Below are positions 16,267-22,988 of a stretch of 40,011 nt of DNA, piece after piece. Source of the stretch: UBA11524 sp051883695 (lineage in GTDB: Bacteria > Bacillota > Clostridia > Christensenellales > Aristaeellaceae); the NCBI GenBank assembly GCA_051883695.1, contig JBJEUF010000120.1, forward strand, positions 1 through 40,011. Direction: 5' to 3'. The notes under the pieces were generated by a model that worked only from the letters and a program-made list of their open reading frames with translations, made no database searches and was not told the origin of the DNA. Both the position numbers and the translations under genes were made by a program. Within the stretch, counting starts at the first letter, position 1. Each line of letters begins with the position of its first letter.

Positions 16267-17415
16267 ATGGCGAACCGCATTGTTCTCAACCCCATTTCCT
16301 ATCACGGCAAGGGCGCGATTGAATCCATCGTGCCCGAGGTGCAGTCCCGCGGCCTGAAGAAGGCCTTCGTCTGCTCCGACCCCGACCTGCTCAAGTTCGG
16401 CGTGACCCGGAAGGTCACTGCGCTGCTGGACGCGGCGGGCTGCGCCTATGAAATCTATTCCGACATCAAGCCCAATCCCACCATCCAGAACGTCCAGTCC
16501 GGCGTGGCCGCCTACAAGGCCTCCGGCGCGGATTACATCATCGCCATCGGCGGCGGCTCCTCCATGGATACCGCCAAGGCCGTGGGCATCATCATCAACA
16601 ACCCCGAGTTCGCCGACGTGCGCTCCCTGGAGGGCGTGGCTCCCACCAGGAACAAGACCGTTTTCACCATCGCCGTGCCCACCACCGCCGGTACCGCGGC
16701 GGAGGTCACCATCAACTACGTCATCACCGACGTGGAGAAAAAGCGCAAGTTCGTCTGCGTGGACGTGCACGACATTCCCGAGGTTGCCGTGGTCGATCCC
16801 GACATGATGTCCACCATGCCCAAGGGCCTGACCGCCGCCACCGGCATGGACGCGCTGACCCATGCCATCGAGGGCTTCACGACCAAGGCCGCGTGGGAAA
16901 TGACCGACATGTTCCACCTCAAGGCCATCGAGATCATCGCCAGGTCCCTGCGCTCCGCCGTCAAGGGCGAAGCCGAGGGCTTCGAGGGCATGGCCCTGGG
17001 CCAGTATGTGGCCGGCATGGGCTTCTCCAACGTGGGTCTGGGCATCGTGCACTCCATGGCGCACTGCCTGGGCGCGGTGTATGACACCCCCCACGGCGTC
17101 GCCAACGCCATCCTGCTGCCCACCGTGATGGAGTACAACGCTCCCGTGACCGGCGACAAGTACAAGTACATCGCCGCCGCCATGGGCGTGGAGGGCACCG
17201 AGAACATGTCCGTTGAGGAGTACCGCAAGGCCGCCTGCGACGCGGTGAAGCAGCTCTCCATGGACGTGGGCATCCCCGCTGACCTGAAGGCCATCGTCAA
17301 CCCCGCCGACCTGGACTTCCTGGCGGAATCCGCCTACGCCGACGCCTGCCGTCCCGGCAATCCCCGCGATACCTCCGTCGAGGAGATCAAGGCGCTGTAC
17401 CGGAAGCTGCTGTAA
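16267..17415 (+). CDS. fucO: Lactaldehyde reductase / iron-containing alcohol dehydrogenase (FucO type)
   Basis: A 382-residue group III (iron-dependent) alcohol dehydrogenase. NAD-binding GGGSSMDTAKA is near residue 97, and the metal ligands fall in the ALTHAIEGF and MAHCLGAVYDTPHGVANA regions. The whole sequence closely resembles E. coli FucO, which is 383 residues long and reduces L-lactaldehyde to L-1,2-propanediol; for example NNPEFADVRSLEG and PTTAGTAAEVTINYVIT are nearly identical. CAGGAGG lies 9 bases before ATG 16267; TTG 16258 is too close to it. No fucose isomerase, kinase or aldolase is nearby, so a general 1,2-diol or alcohol role is also possible. It ends at a strong terminator. 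Confidence 0.9.
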   Translation: MANRIVLNPISYHGKGAIESIVPEVQSRGLKKAFVCSDPDLLKFGVTRKVTALLDAAGCAYEIYSDIKPNPTIQNVQSGVAAYKASGADYIIAIGGGSSMDTAKAVGIIINNPEFADVRSLEGVAPTRNKTVFTIAVPTTAGTAAEVTINYVITDVEKKRKFVCVDVHDIPEVAVVDPDMMSTMPKGLTAATGMDALTHAIEGFTTKAAWEMTDMFHLKAIEIIARSLRSAVKGEAEGFEGMALGQYVAGMGFSNVGLGIVHSMAHCLGAVYDTPHGVANAILLPTVMEYNAPVTGDKYKYIAAAMGVEGTENMSVEEYRKAACDAVKQLSMDVGIPADLKAIVNPADLDFLAESAYADACRPGNPRDTSVEEIKALYRKLL

Positions 17416-17442
17416 GCACAGTGAATCCGACAATATACACAA

Positions 17443-17486
17443 GGGCCGGACAGCCTCCCATGCGGAGTGCCGTCCGGCCCCGTTTT
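17443..17486. terminator. Bidirectional terminator between fucO and pdxT
   Basis: GGGCCGGAC (17443-17451) pairs with GTCCGGCCC (17472-17480), followed by CGTTTTT on the plus strand. The converging pdxT gene ends at 17495. Confidence 0.85.
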
Positions 17487-17494
17487 TGATTTGT

Positions 17495-18073
17495 TCAGGC
17501 GTTGCCCTTGCTCTCCACGATCATCTGTACGAAGTGGGCATGAACGCGCAGATCTTCGCACAGCTCGGGATGGAAAGCCGTCACCAGCTGATTTCCCTGC
17601 TGCGCCGCCACGATATTGCCGTCCACCGTCGCGAGCACCTGTGCGCCGCCGGAAACGGAGGCGATGTAGGGCGCACGGATGAAGGTCATGGGAACCTCGC
17701 CAAGGCCCTCGCAGGGAGCGACCGTGTAAAAGCTGCCCAGCTGCCTGCCGTAGGCATTGCGCTTGACGGCAATGTCCATCGTGGCAAAGCAGGGTACCCC
17801 GCCCTCCACCTCCTTCGCCAGCAGGATCAGCCCCGCGCAGGTGCCGAACACCGGCATCCCTGCGGCAATGCGCTCCCTAAGGGGCGCATACAGCCCCAGA
17901 TCCCGCAGGAGCTTGCCCATGACCGTGCTTTCTCCGCCCGGGAGAATCAATCCGTCAAAGGGGCGCTCCAGATCCCGGAGCTGGCGAATCTCAAAGTGAT
18001 CCACGCCCAGATGGTCCAGCATCGCGGCATGCTCCACAAAGGCGCCCTGAAGCGCCAGAATGGCAACGGTCAT
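17495..18073 (-). CDS. pdxT: Pyridoxal 5'-phosphate synthase glutaminase subunit
   Basis: A 192-residue class I glutaminase that releases ammonia from glutamine for PdxS. The catalytic triad is visible: C79 in FGTCAGLI, and H168 and E170 in AFHPEL. The PGGEST segment at 45-50 forms the oxyanion region. The length matches the family. It lies one base behind pdxS, which is the usual order and spacing for a shared transcript, and the two products assemble as the 12+12 PLP synthase. Confidence 0.95.
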   Translation of the reverse strand: MTVAILALQGAFVEHAAMLDHLGVDHFEIRQLRDLERPFDGLILPGGESTVMGKLLRDLGLYAPLRERIAAGMPVFGTCAGLILLAKEVEGGVPCFATMDIAVKRNAYGRQLGSFYTVAPCEGLGEVPMTFIRAPYIASVSGGAQVLATVDGNIVAAQQGNQLVTAFHPELCEDLRVHAHFVQMIVESKGNA

Positions 18074-18074
18074 C

Positions 18075-18950
18075 TTACTTCCCCCGTTCCGCCATCAGCA
18101 GAGCAATCTCCTGCTCGTTGATGCCCACCATAGCCTCGCCCAGATCGGTGGACAGCTCGGCGATGAGCTTGGCGTCGGTGTAGTTGGTCACGGCCTGCAC
18201 GATGGCGGAAGCGCGCTTGGCGGGATCGCCGGACTTGAAGATGCCGGAGCCGACGAACACGCCCTCCGCGCCCAGCTGCATCATCAGGGCGGCATCCGCG
18301 GGCGTCGCCACGCCGCCGGCGGCGAAGTTGACCACGGGCAGCCTGCCGTTCTCATGGACATAGCAAAGCAGCTCCACGGGCACCTGCAGCTGCTTGGCAG
18401 CCTCGTACACCTCATCGTCGCGCAGGTTCTGCACCCGGCGGATCTCGGCGTTCATGGCGCGCATGTGGCGCACGGCCTGCACCACGTCGCCGGTACCGGG
18501 CTCGCCCTTGGTGCGGATCATGGACGCGCCCTCCGCAATCCGGCGCAGCGCCTCGCCCAGATCGCGGGCGCCGCAGACGAAGGGAACCTTGAACTGCTTC
18601 TTGTCAATGTGGTACACATCGTCCGCGGGAGAGAGCACCTCGCTCTCGTCGATGTAGTCGATTTCGATGGCCTCCAGGATCTGCGCCTCCACGAAGTGGC
18701 CGATGCGGCACTTCGCCATGACGGGGATGGAAACGGCCTCCTGAATGCCGCGGATCATCTTGGGGTCGCTCATGCGGGACACGCCGCCGGCAGCGCGGAT
18801 ATCCGCAGGAATGCGCTCCAGCGCCATGACCGCGCAGGCGCCGGCCGCCTCGGCAATCCTCGCCTGCTCGGGGGTCGTCACGTCCATGATGACGCCGCCC
18901 TTGAGCATCTGCGCCAGCTCCTTGTTCAGATCGTACCTTGTCTTCTCCAT
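18075..18950 (-). CDS. pdxS: Pyridoxal 5'-phosphate synthase lyase subunit
   Basis: A 291-residue (beta/alpha)8 enzyme that makes PLP from ribose 5-phosphate, glyceraldehyde 3-phosphate and ammonia (deoxyxylulose-independent route). The catalytic residues of the family are present: D23 (IMDV), K80 (VMAKCRIGH) and K148 (MIRTKGEPGTG). The glycine-rich phosphate site NFAAGGVATPADAA is also intact. GGAGGAGA precedes the ATG. Neighbouring CysK and IscS are PLP enzymes, so the cofactor genes sit beside their users; that link is an inference from position only. Confidence 0.96.
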   Translation of the reverse strand: MEKTRYDLNKELAQMLKGGVIMDVTTPEQARIAEAAGACAVMALERIPADIRAAGGVSRMSDPKMIRGIQEAVSIPVMAKCRIGHFVEAQILEAIEIDYIDESEVLSPADDVYHIDKKQFKVPFVCGARDLGEALRRIAEGASMIRTKGEPGTGDVVQAVRHMRAMNAEIRRVQNLRDDEVYEAAKQLQVPVELLCYVHENGRLPVVNFAAGGVATPADAALMMQLGAEGVFVGSGIFKSGDPAKRASAIVQAVTNYTDAKLIAELSTDLGEAMVGINEQEIALLMAERGK

Positions 18951-19027
18951 ATCGTATCTCCTCCAGATTCTTTCTTTTTGATATGTGTGTGATCCGCCGA
19001 CACGTCTGTATCAGTGCACACAAGAAC

Positions 19028-19061
19028 GGGATTGCCACGATTTCGCAGTAATCCCGATCAT
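19028..19061 (-). terminator. Inverted repeat after cysK
   Basis: CGGGATT and AATCCCG arms (in the interval 19028-19061) can pair on the minus strand just after the cysK stop, ~100 bases before pdxS. The following T-run is weak, so partial read-through into pdxST is possible. I found no convincing separate promoter for pdxS. Confidence 0.45.
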
Positions 19062-19069
19062 AACAGATG

Positions 19070-20002
19070 TTATTCCGCAAACAGCGGGGTCGACAGATAC
19101 CGGTCGCCGGTATCCGGAAGCAGCACCACAATGGTCTTGCCCCTGTTTTCCGGCCGCTTCGCCAGCGCAATGGCCGCCCAGACGGCAGCGCCGGAGGATA
19201 TGCCCACCAGCACGCCTTCCTTCCGTCCCACCAGCCTGCCGGTGGCAAAGGCGTCCTCATTCTCCACGGTGATGATCTCGTCGTAGACCGTCGTATCCAG
19301 CACCGCCGGCACGAAGCCTGCGCCGATGCCCTGAATCTTGTGCGCACCGGGCGTGCCCTTGCTGAGCACCGGAGAGCCGGCCGGCTCCACCGCCACGACC
19401 TTCACCTGCGGCTTCCGGCTCTTGAGATACGCGCCGGTGCCGGTGATCGTTCCGCCGGTGCCGACGCCGGCGACGAAGATATCCACCGCGCCGTCCGTGT
19501 CCTCCCAGATCTCCGGGCCAGTGGTGGCGGTGTGGACAGCCGGATTGGCCGGGTTGACAAACTGACCGGGAATGAAGCTGCCGGGGATTTCCTTCGCCAG
19601 CTCCTCCGCTCTGGCGATGGCTCCCTTCATGCCCTTGGCGCCCTCGGTCAGCACCAGCTCCGCGCCATAGGCCTTCATCAGCTGGCGGCGCTCCACGCTC
19701 ATGGTTTCGGGCATAACGATGATGATGCGGTAGCCGCGGGCTGCGGCGACGGAGGCCAGGCCGATACCGGTGTTGCCGGAGGTCGGCTCGATGATGACGG
19801 AGCCGGGCTTCAGCAGCCCCCTCTGCTCCGCGTCGTCAATCATCGCCTTGGCGATGCGATCCTTCACGCTGCCGGCCGGATTGAAGTATTCCAGCTTGGC
19901 CAGCACCCGGGCTTCCAGCCCTTCCGACTTTTCGATATGGGTCAGCTCCAGCAGCGGCGTGCCGCCAATCAGCTGATCCGCAGATGTGTAGACCTTGCTC
20001 AT
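19070..20002 (-). CDS. cysK: Cysteine synthase A (O-acetylserine sulfhydrylase)
   Basis: A 310-residue fold-type II PLP enzyme forming cysteine from O-acetylserine and sulfide. The PLP lysine is K47 in NPAGSVKDRIA, TSGNTGIG at 74-81 is the substrate loop, and GTGGTITGTG binds the phosphate of PLP. The start at 20002 has AGGAGG about 9 bases upstream. It is transcribed divergently from the Rrf2 regulator gene, from a consensus promoter with an inverted repeat at its start site, which suggests control by that regulator. CysK supplies cysteine, the sulfur source for the IscS encoded nearby. Confidence 0.95.
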   Translation of the reverse strand: MSKVYTSADQLIGGTPLLELTHIEKSEGLEARVLAKLEYFNPAGSVKDRIAKAMIDDAEQRGLLKPGSVIIEPTSGNTGIGLASVAAARGYRIIIVMPETMSVERRQLMKAYGAELVLTEGAKGMKGAIARAEELAKEIPGSFIPGQFVNPANPAVHTATTGPEIWEDTDGAVDIFVAGVGTGGTITGTGAYLKSRKPQVKVVAVEPAGSPVLSKGTPGAHKIQGIGAGFVPAVLDTTVYDEIITVENEDAFATGRLVGRKEGVLVGISSGAAVWAAIALAKRPENRGKTIVVLLPDTGDRYLSTPLFAE

Positions 20003-20113
20003 AACCTTTTTCCTCCTCAAATGGCTGTCTGTGGAGTCATGATGTGTCTGCGGCGTTCAGGGGGGCTTACCGGCTGCGGCGACATCGAAGGTTCAAGGGG
20101 TACATCATCTTAA

Positions 20114-20143
20114 ATCCAACCTTTCATGTAGGTTTGTACGGAT
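20114..20143. promoter_or_regulatory. Candidate Rrf2/IscR-type operator at cysK start site
   Basis: Nested inverted repeats: outer ATCC (20114-20117) with GGAT (20140-20143), inner AACCT (20118-20122) with AGGTT (20130-20134). The site begins in the -10 box and covers the predicted transcription start, a repressor position. Confidence 0.5.
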
Positions 20144-20170
20144 TATAGACCTTATTCGCCTGTTTGTCAA
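20142..20170 (-). promoter_or_regulatory. cysK promoter
   Basis: On the minus strand, TTGACA (20170-20165) and TATAAT (20147-20142) with a 17-base spacer: full consensus. Confidence 0.85.
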
Positions 20171-20193
20171 TAGCCGCCCGCAAAATTTTCTTG

Positions 20194-20223
20194 TTGATTT
20201 TTCCACTAACCATGTTGTATAAT
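20194..20223 (+). promoter_or_regulatory. Promoter of the Rrf2 regulator gene
   Basis: TTGATT (20194-20199) and TATAAT (20218-20223) with an 18-base spacer. AGGTTTATAGG directly follows the -10 box and resembles a half site of the cysK operator, consistent with autoregulation. Confidence 0.7.
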
Positions 20224-20281
20224 AGGTTTATAGGAAAAGCGCAGAACTGCTGCCCCCTGACGGCAGCGTCGGTGAAAGGGT

Positions 20282-20722
20282 GTGACAAATACGCTGGTCT
20301 CAACAAAGGGGCGCTATGCGCTCCGGGTGCTGGTCGACCTCGCGGAGCATCGGACGGAGGGCTTTATTCCCCTGAAGGTGATTGCTGAGCGGCAGCAGAT
20401 CTCCGAAAAATATCTGGAGAGCATCATCAAGCTGCTGGTACGCGCAAGGCTGCTGAACGGGCTGCGCGGCAAGGGCGGCGGCTATCAGCTGACCATGGCG
20501 CCGGAGGAGTATACCGTAGGCTGCATCCTGCGGCTGACGGAGGATTCGCTGGCGCCTGTGTCCTGCCTTGAAGCCTGCGCGGATACATGTCCCCGGGCTA
20601 CGCAATGCCGCACGCTCCCCCTGTGGCAGGGGCTGGCGAAGGTCATCAACGACTATCTGGACAACGTCACGCTGGCCGATCTGATTCACGACGCCCGCAG
20701 CGGATTTGACTATGTGATCTGA
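20282..20722 (+). CDS. Rrf2-family transcriptional regulator, IscR-like
   Basis: A 146-residue regulator. The winged-helix domain is at residues ~7-80 (STKGRYALRVLVDLAEH, then ISEKYLESIIKLLVRARLL and LRGKGGGYQL). Four cysteines follow at 95, 99, 103 and 109, in the region where IscR-type proteins bind a 2Fe-2S cluster; CymR-type proteins lack them, so an iron-sulfur sensor is favoured. The start is GTG at 20282, with AAAGGG just upstream. It is divergent from cysK and convergent with iscSU, and candidate operators lie at both of those promoters. Inference: it senses Fe-S status and adjusts cysteine and Fe-S synthesis. Confidence 0.88.
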   Translation: MTNTLVSTKGRYALRVLVDLAEHRTEGFIPLKVIAERQQISEKYLESIIKLLVRARLLNGLRGKGGGYQLTMAPEEYTVGCILRLTEDSLAPVSCLEACADTCPRATQCRTLPLWQGLAKVINDYLDNVTLADLIHDARSGFDYVI

Positions 20723-20750
20723 CCCAACGCACCAGGGAAGGCCATCAACA

Positions 20751-20946
20751 AACCCATGGGTGGCGTCGGAGGGCCCGCAGGCCCTTCGACTATAGATCGA
20801 AAATCGGCGACATGCGCGGCGATTTTCGCGCGATTTCGTCAGAAATCGCCTCCTTACACGAACGAACGGCCGGTCGAACGGCTTGCCGTTCGACCAGTGA
20901 GTGAGTGCGAAACCTCGACAAAGTGCCGAAGGCACTTTGTCGATGC
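20751..20946 (+). repeat. Five-hairpin dispersed element, copy 1 (family A)
   Basis: Five hairpins follow one another: GAGGGCC/GGCCCTTC (20769-20787), AAAATCG/CGATTTT (20800-20826), GCGATTTC/GAAATCGC (20830-20849), GGTCGAACGG/CCGTTCGACC (20872-20895) and TCGACAAAGTGC/GCACTTTGTCGA (20915-20943). Linkers CTCCTTACACGAACGAACGG and AGTGAGTGAGTGC match copy 2 at 26361-26560, while stems 2 and 4 are entirely different in sequence yet still paired. It fills the gap between the Rrf2 gene and iscU. It encodes nothing convincing. Confidence 0.85.
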
Positions 20947-20949
20947 CCT

Positions 20950-20986
20950 GAAGGCCATGTTTCCCGATGGAGGAAGCATGGCCTTC
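20950..20986. terminator. Terminator shared by the Rrf2 gene and iscU
   Basis: GAAGGCCATG (20950-20959) pairs perfectly with CATGGCCTTC (20977-20986), between converging genes and immediately after the dispersed element. Confidence 0.7.
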
Positions 20987-20994
20987 TCTTGCGT

Positions 20995-21369
20995 TCACCC
21001 TTCCGGATGCTTCTGGCGATAATCCTCGATCGCGGCATGAATCGCCTGCTCCGCCAGCAACGAGCAGTGCATCTTCACCGGCGGCAGACCGTCCAGCGCC
21101 TCCGCCACCGCCTTGTTGGTCAGCTTCAGGGCCTCCTCAATGGACTTGCCCTTGACCATCTCCGTCGCCATGGAGCTGGTGGCAATGGCCGCGCCGCAGC
21201 CGAAGGTCTTGAACTTCACATCCACGATGATGCCGTTCTCCACGAGAATGTCCATCTTCATGATATCGCCGCACTTGGCGTTGCCCACCGTTCCGGTGCC
21301 GCTGGCGTTTTCGATCTCCCCCACGTTGCGGGGATTGGCAAAATGATCCATCACCTTTTCGCTGTACAT
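20995..21369 (-). CDS. iscU: Iron-sulfur cluster scaffold protein (IscU/NifU N-terminal type)
   Basis: A 124-residue scaffold on which 2Fe-2S clusters are built. Its three cluster cysteines are present: C33 (GNAKCGD), C58 (TFGCGAA) and C102 (KMHCSLLAE), with the adjacent D35. It begins with the usual MYSEKVMDHFANPRNVG. The ATG follows GGAGG. It lies 17 bases behind iscS, so both are on one transcript from the promoter at 22709-22737. No HscA/HscB or ferredoxin genes are present, as in clostridial-type two-gene ISC systems. Confidence 0.94.
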   Translation of the reverse strand: MYSEKVMDHFANPRNVGEIENASGTGTVGNAKCGDIMKMDILVENGIIVDVKFKTFGCGAAIATSSMATEMVKGKSIEEALKLTNKAVAEALDGLPPVKMHCSLLAEQAIHAAIEDYRQKHPEG

Positions 21370-21386
21370 AGGCTTTTCCTCCCTGA

Positions 21387-22607
21387 TTATTCCGCTTCGT
21401 CCTCACCATGGTCATGGTGGAAGGGACAGCTGGCATTGAGTGACGGCTGCTCCGCGTTCAGCGGGCTCATCTCCCGCAGGTTTCCGACGATGCCGGGCAG
21501 CTTTTCCAGCACCTCGTCAATCTCCGCCTCGGTGGTGTCGGTGCCCAGCGTCAGCCGCAGCGAGCCGTGGGCGATCTCGTGGGGCAGGCCGATCGCCAGC
21601 AGCACATGGCTGGGATCAAGGCTGCCGCTGGTGCACGCCGAACCGCTGGAGCCCGCGATGCCCGCCAGATCCAGCCGGAGCAGCAGCGCCTCGCCCTCCA
21701 CATAGCGCACGGAGACATTCACGTTGTTGGGCAGACGCTCTGTGGGATGCCCGTTCAGGCGCACCTCGGGGATGCCGGAGAGGATGCCGTCGATCAGCTT
21801 GTCCCGCAGCCGCGTCAGGCGGGCCGCATTCTCCTCCAGGTGCTGCGTGGCGATCTCGATGGCCTTGCCCATGCCCACAATGCCCGCCAGATTCTCCGTT
21901 CCGGCGCGTTGCCCTCTTTCCTGAGCGCCGCCGTGGAGGTACGGATCGAGCTTCACGCCCTTGCGGATGTACAGCGCGCCGACGCCCTTGGGGCCATGGA
22001 ACTTGTGCCCGCTCATGGACAGCAGGTCGATGTGCATGGCGTTCACGTCGATCGGGATGGCGCCGATGGCCTGCACCGCATCGGTATGGAACAGAATCCC
22101 CTTTTCATGGGCCAGACGGCCAATCTCCGCAATGGGCTGGAGGGTGCCGATCTCGTTGTTGGCGGTCATGACGGTGATGAGAATCGTTTTGTCCGTGATC
22201 GCCCGTGCCACATCGGCCACCTGCACACGGCCGAACGTATCCACCGGCAGGTAGGTCACCTCGAAGCCCTGCTTTTCCAGCCACGCGCAGGTGTGCAGCA
22301 CCGCATGGTGCTCAATGGCGCTGGTGATGATGTGGTTGCCCCTGCTCCGCCGGGCGAAGGCCGCGCCCTTGATCGCCCAGTTGTCGCTCTCGGAGCCGCC
22401 GGCGGTGAAATAGATTTCCTGCGCCTGGGCGCCGATGGCCTCCGCCACCTGTTTGCGGGCCGCATCCACGGCGCGGTGCGCGTCTCGCCCGGTGGAATGG
22501 ATGCTGGACGGGTTGCCATAGCACTGGGTGAAATAGGGCAGCATAGCCTCCAGCACCTGCGGAGAGACCGCGGTGGTGGCTGCGTTGTCAAGATAGATCC
22601 TGTCCAT
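21387..22607 (-). CDS. iscS: Cysteine desulfurase (IscS/NifS type) with histidine/acid-rich tail
   Basis: A 406-residue PLP enzyme that takes sulfur from cysteine for IscU. The PLP lysine is K202 in MSGHKFHGPKG, and the persulfide cysteine is C325 in SSGSACTSGSLDPSHVL, where the extended loop of the IscS/NifS class is intact. The ATG at 22607 has AAAGGAG 10 bases upstream; the ATG two codons earlier is too close to that site. After the usual end of the domain (~residue 380) there is an extra segment ending CPFHHDHGEDEAE, with one cysteine, three histidines and several acids. It looks like a metal-binding tail and is unusual for this family. Confidence 0.94.
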   Translation of the reverse strand: MDRIYLDNAATTAVSPQVLEAMLPYFTQCYGNPSSIHSTGRDAHRAVDAARKQVAEAIGAQAQEIYFTAGGSESDNWAIKGAAFARRSRGNHIITSAIEHHAVLHTCAWLEKQGFEVTYLPVDTFGRVQVADVARAITDKTILITVMTANNEIGTLQPIAEIGRLAHEKGILFHTDAVQAIGAIPIDVNAMHIDLLSMSGHKFHGPKGVGALYIRKGVKLDPYLHGGAQERGQRAGTENLAGIVGMGKAIEIATQHLEENAARLTRLRDKLIDGILSGIPEVRLNGHPTERLPNNVNVSVRYVEGEALLLRLDLAGIAGSSGSACTSGSLDPSHVLLAIGLPHEIAHGSLRLTLGTDTTEAEIDEVLEKLPGIVGNLREMSPLNAEQPSLNASCPFHHDHGEDEAE

Positions 22608-22677
22608 GGTCATAGCTCCTTTGCATGGTTCGCGCCGCAGGAAGCAGCCGGATCGTTCTCCCTGTCGGAGCACAATA

Positions 22678-22704
22678 CCGATATTACCTATCGGCTTAGT
22701 CGGT
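22678..22704. promoter_or_regulatory. Candidate IscR-type operator at the iscSU start site
   Basis: CCGATA (22678-22683) and TATCGG (22689-22694) form a perfect 6-base inverted repeat. Overlapping it, ACCTATCGGCTTAGTCGGT (22686-22704) reads on the minus strand as ACCGACTAA...ATAGGT, resembling the YYGACTAA half site of E. coli IscR type 1 sites. It lies just downstream of the -10 box. Confidence 0.45.
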
Positions 22705-22708
22705 TTGG

Positions 22709-22737
22709 ATTCTACCATACACGGTCTGATTTGTCAA
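22709..22737 (-). promoter_or_regulatory. iscSU promoter
   Basis: On the minus strand, TTGACA (22737-22732) and TAGAAT (22714-22709) with a 17-base spacer. Confidence 0.8.
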
Positions 22738-22850
22738 CAAGGATTCTGCCCACTTTTCTGTGCAGAAATACATTGTTGCGCATCGCATGCGCGCAGGGTC
22801 TTCAAGACCGCAAACCATCACGAAAGCAATCGAAGCGACGGAAGGACGAC

Positions 22851-22908
22851 CGGAAAGCCCCCTCCACCCCTTCGGCTGCATTCGTGTTTGTTTTCTGTTT
22901 TGAATGAG
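22851..22908 (+). repeat. Dispersed repeat family B, right-hand part
   Basis: It carries CGGAAAGCCCCCTCCACCCC, TTCGGCTGCATTCGTGTTTG and TTTTGAATGAG, the 3' half of the family B element. The left half with GCTTCTGCGGAAGC is missing. Confidence 0.75.
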
Positions 22909-22935
22909 GCTACCCTGTCCGGGCGGAATTGCATA

Positions 22936-22964
22936 TTGCCCTTTGACGGGGAATGGAGTATAAT
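22936..22964 (+). promoter_or_regulatory. glgB promoter
   Basis: TTGCCC (22936-22941) and TATAAT (22959-22964) with a 17-base spacer, directly after a family B repeat end. Confidence 0.65.
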
Positions 22965-22988
22965 GATAGGCATGGAGGTGTTTGACAG

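Larger units (their letters stand above)
20003..20281. other. Divergent control region between cysK and the Rrf2 gene
   Basis: It holds the cysK promoter and inverted repeat (20114-20170) and the Rrf2-gene promoter (20194-20223). The ~110-base cysK leader (20003-20113) shows no coding potential and no riboswitch that I recognise. Confidence 0.7.
22608..22988. other. Divergent region between iscS and glgB
   Basis: It contains the iscS promoter and candidate operators (22678-22737), a partial family B repeat (22851-22908) and the glgB promoter (22936-22964). The stretch 22740-22850 shows no gene or element that I can name. Confidence 0.7.

Noticed and set aside
14887..17442. Very long open frame (851 codons) on the minus strand
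   Set aside because: It lies opposite glf, the glycosyltransferase and fucO. Its product is low-complexity (His/Gly/Val/Asp-rich) and arises from GC-rich codon bias on the other strand.
20756..21022. Short open frame beginning MGGVGGPAGPS, with a similar one at 26367
   Set aside because: Both are translations of the hairpin element's first stem and linkers; the reading frame is not preserved between copies.
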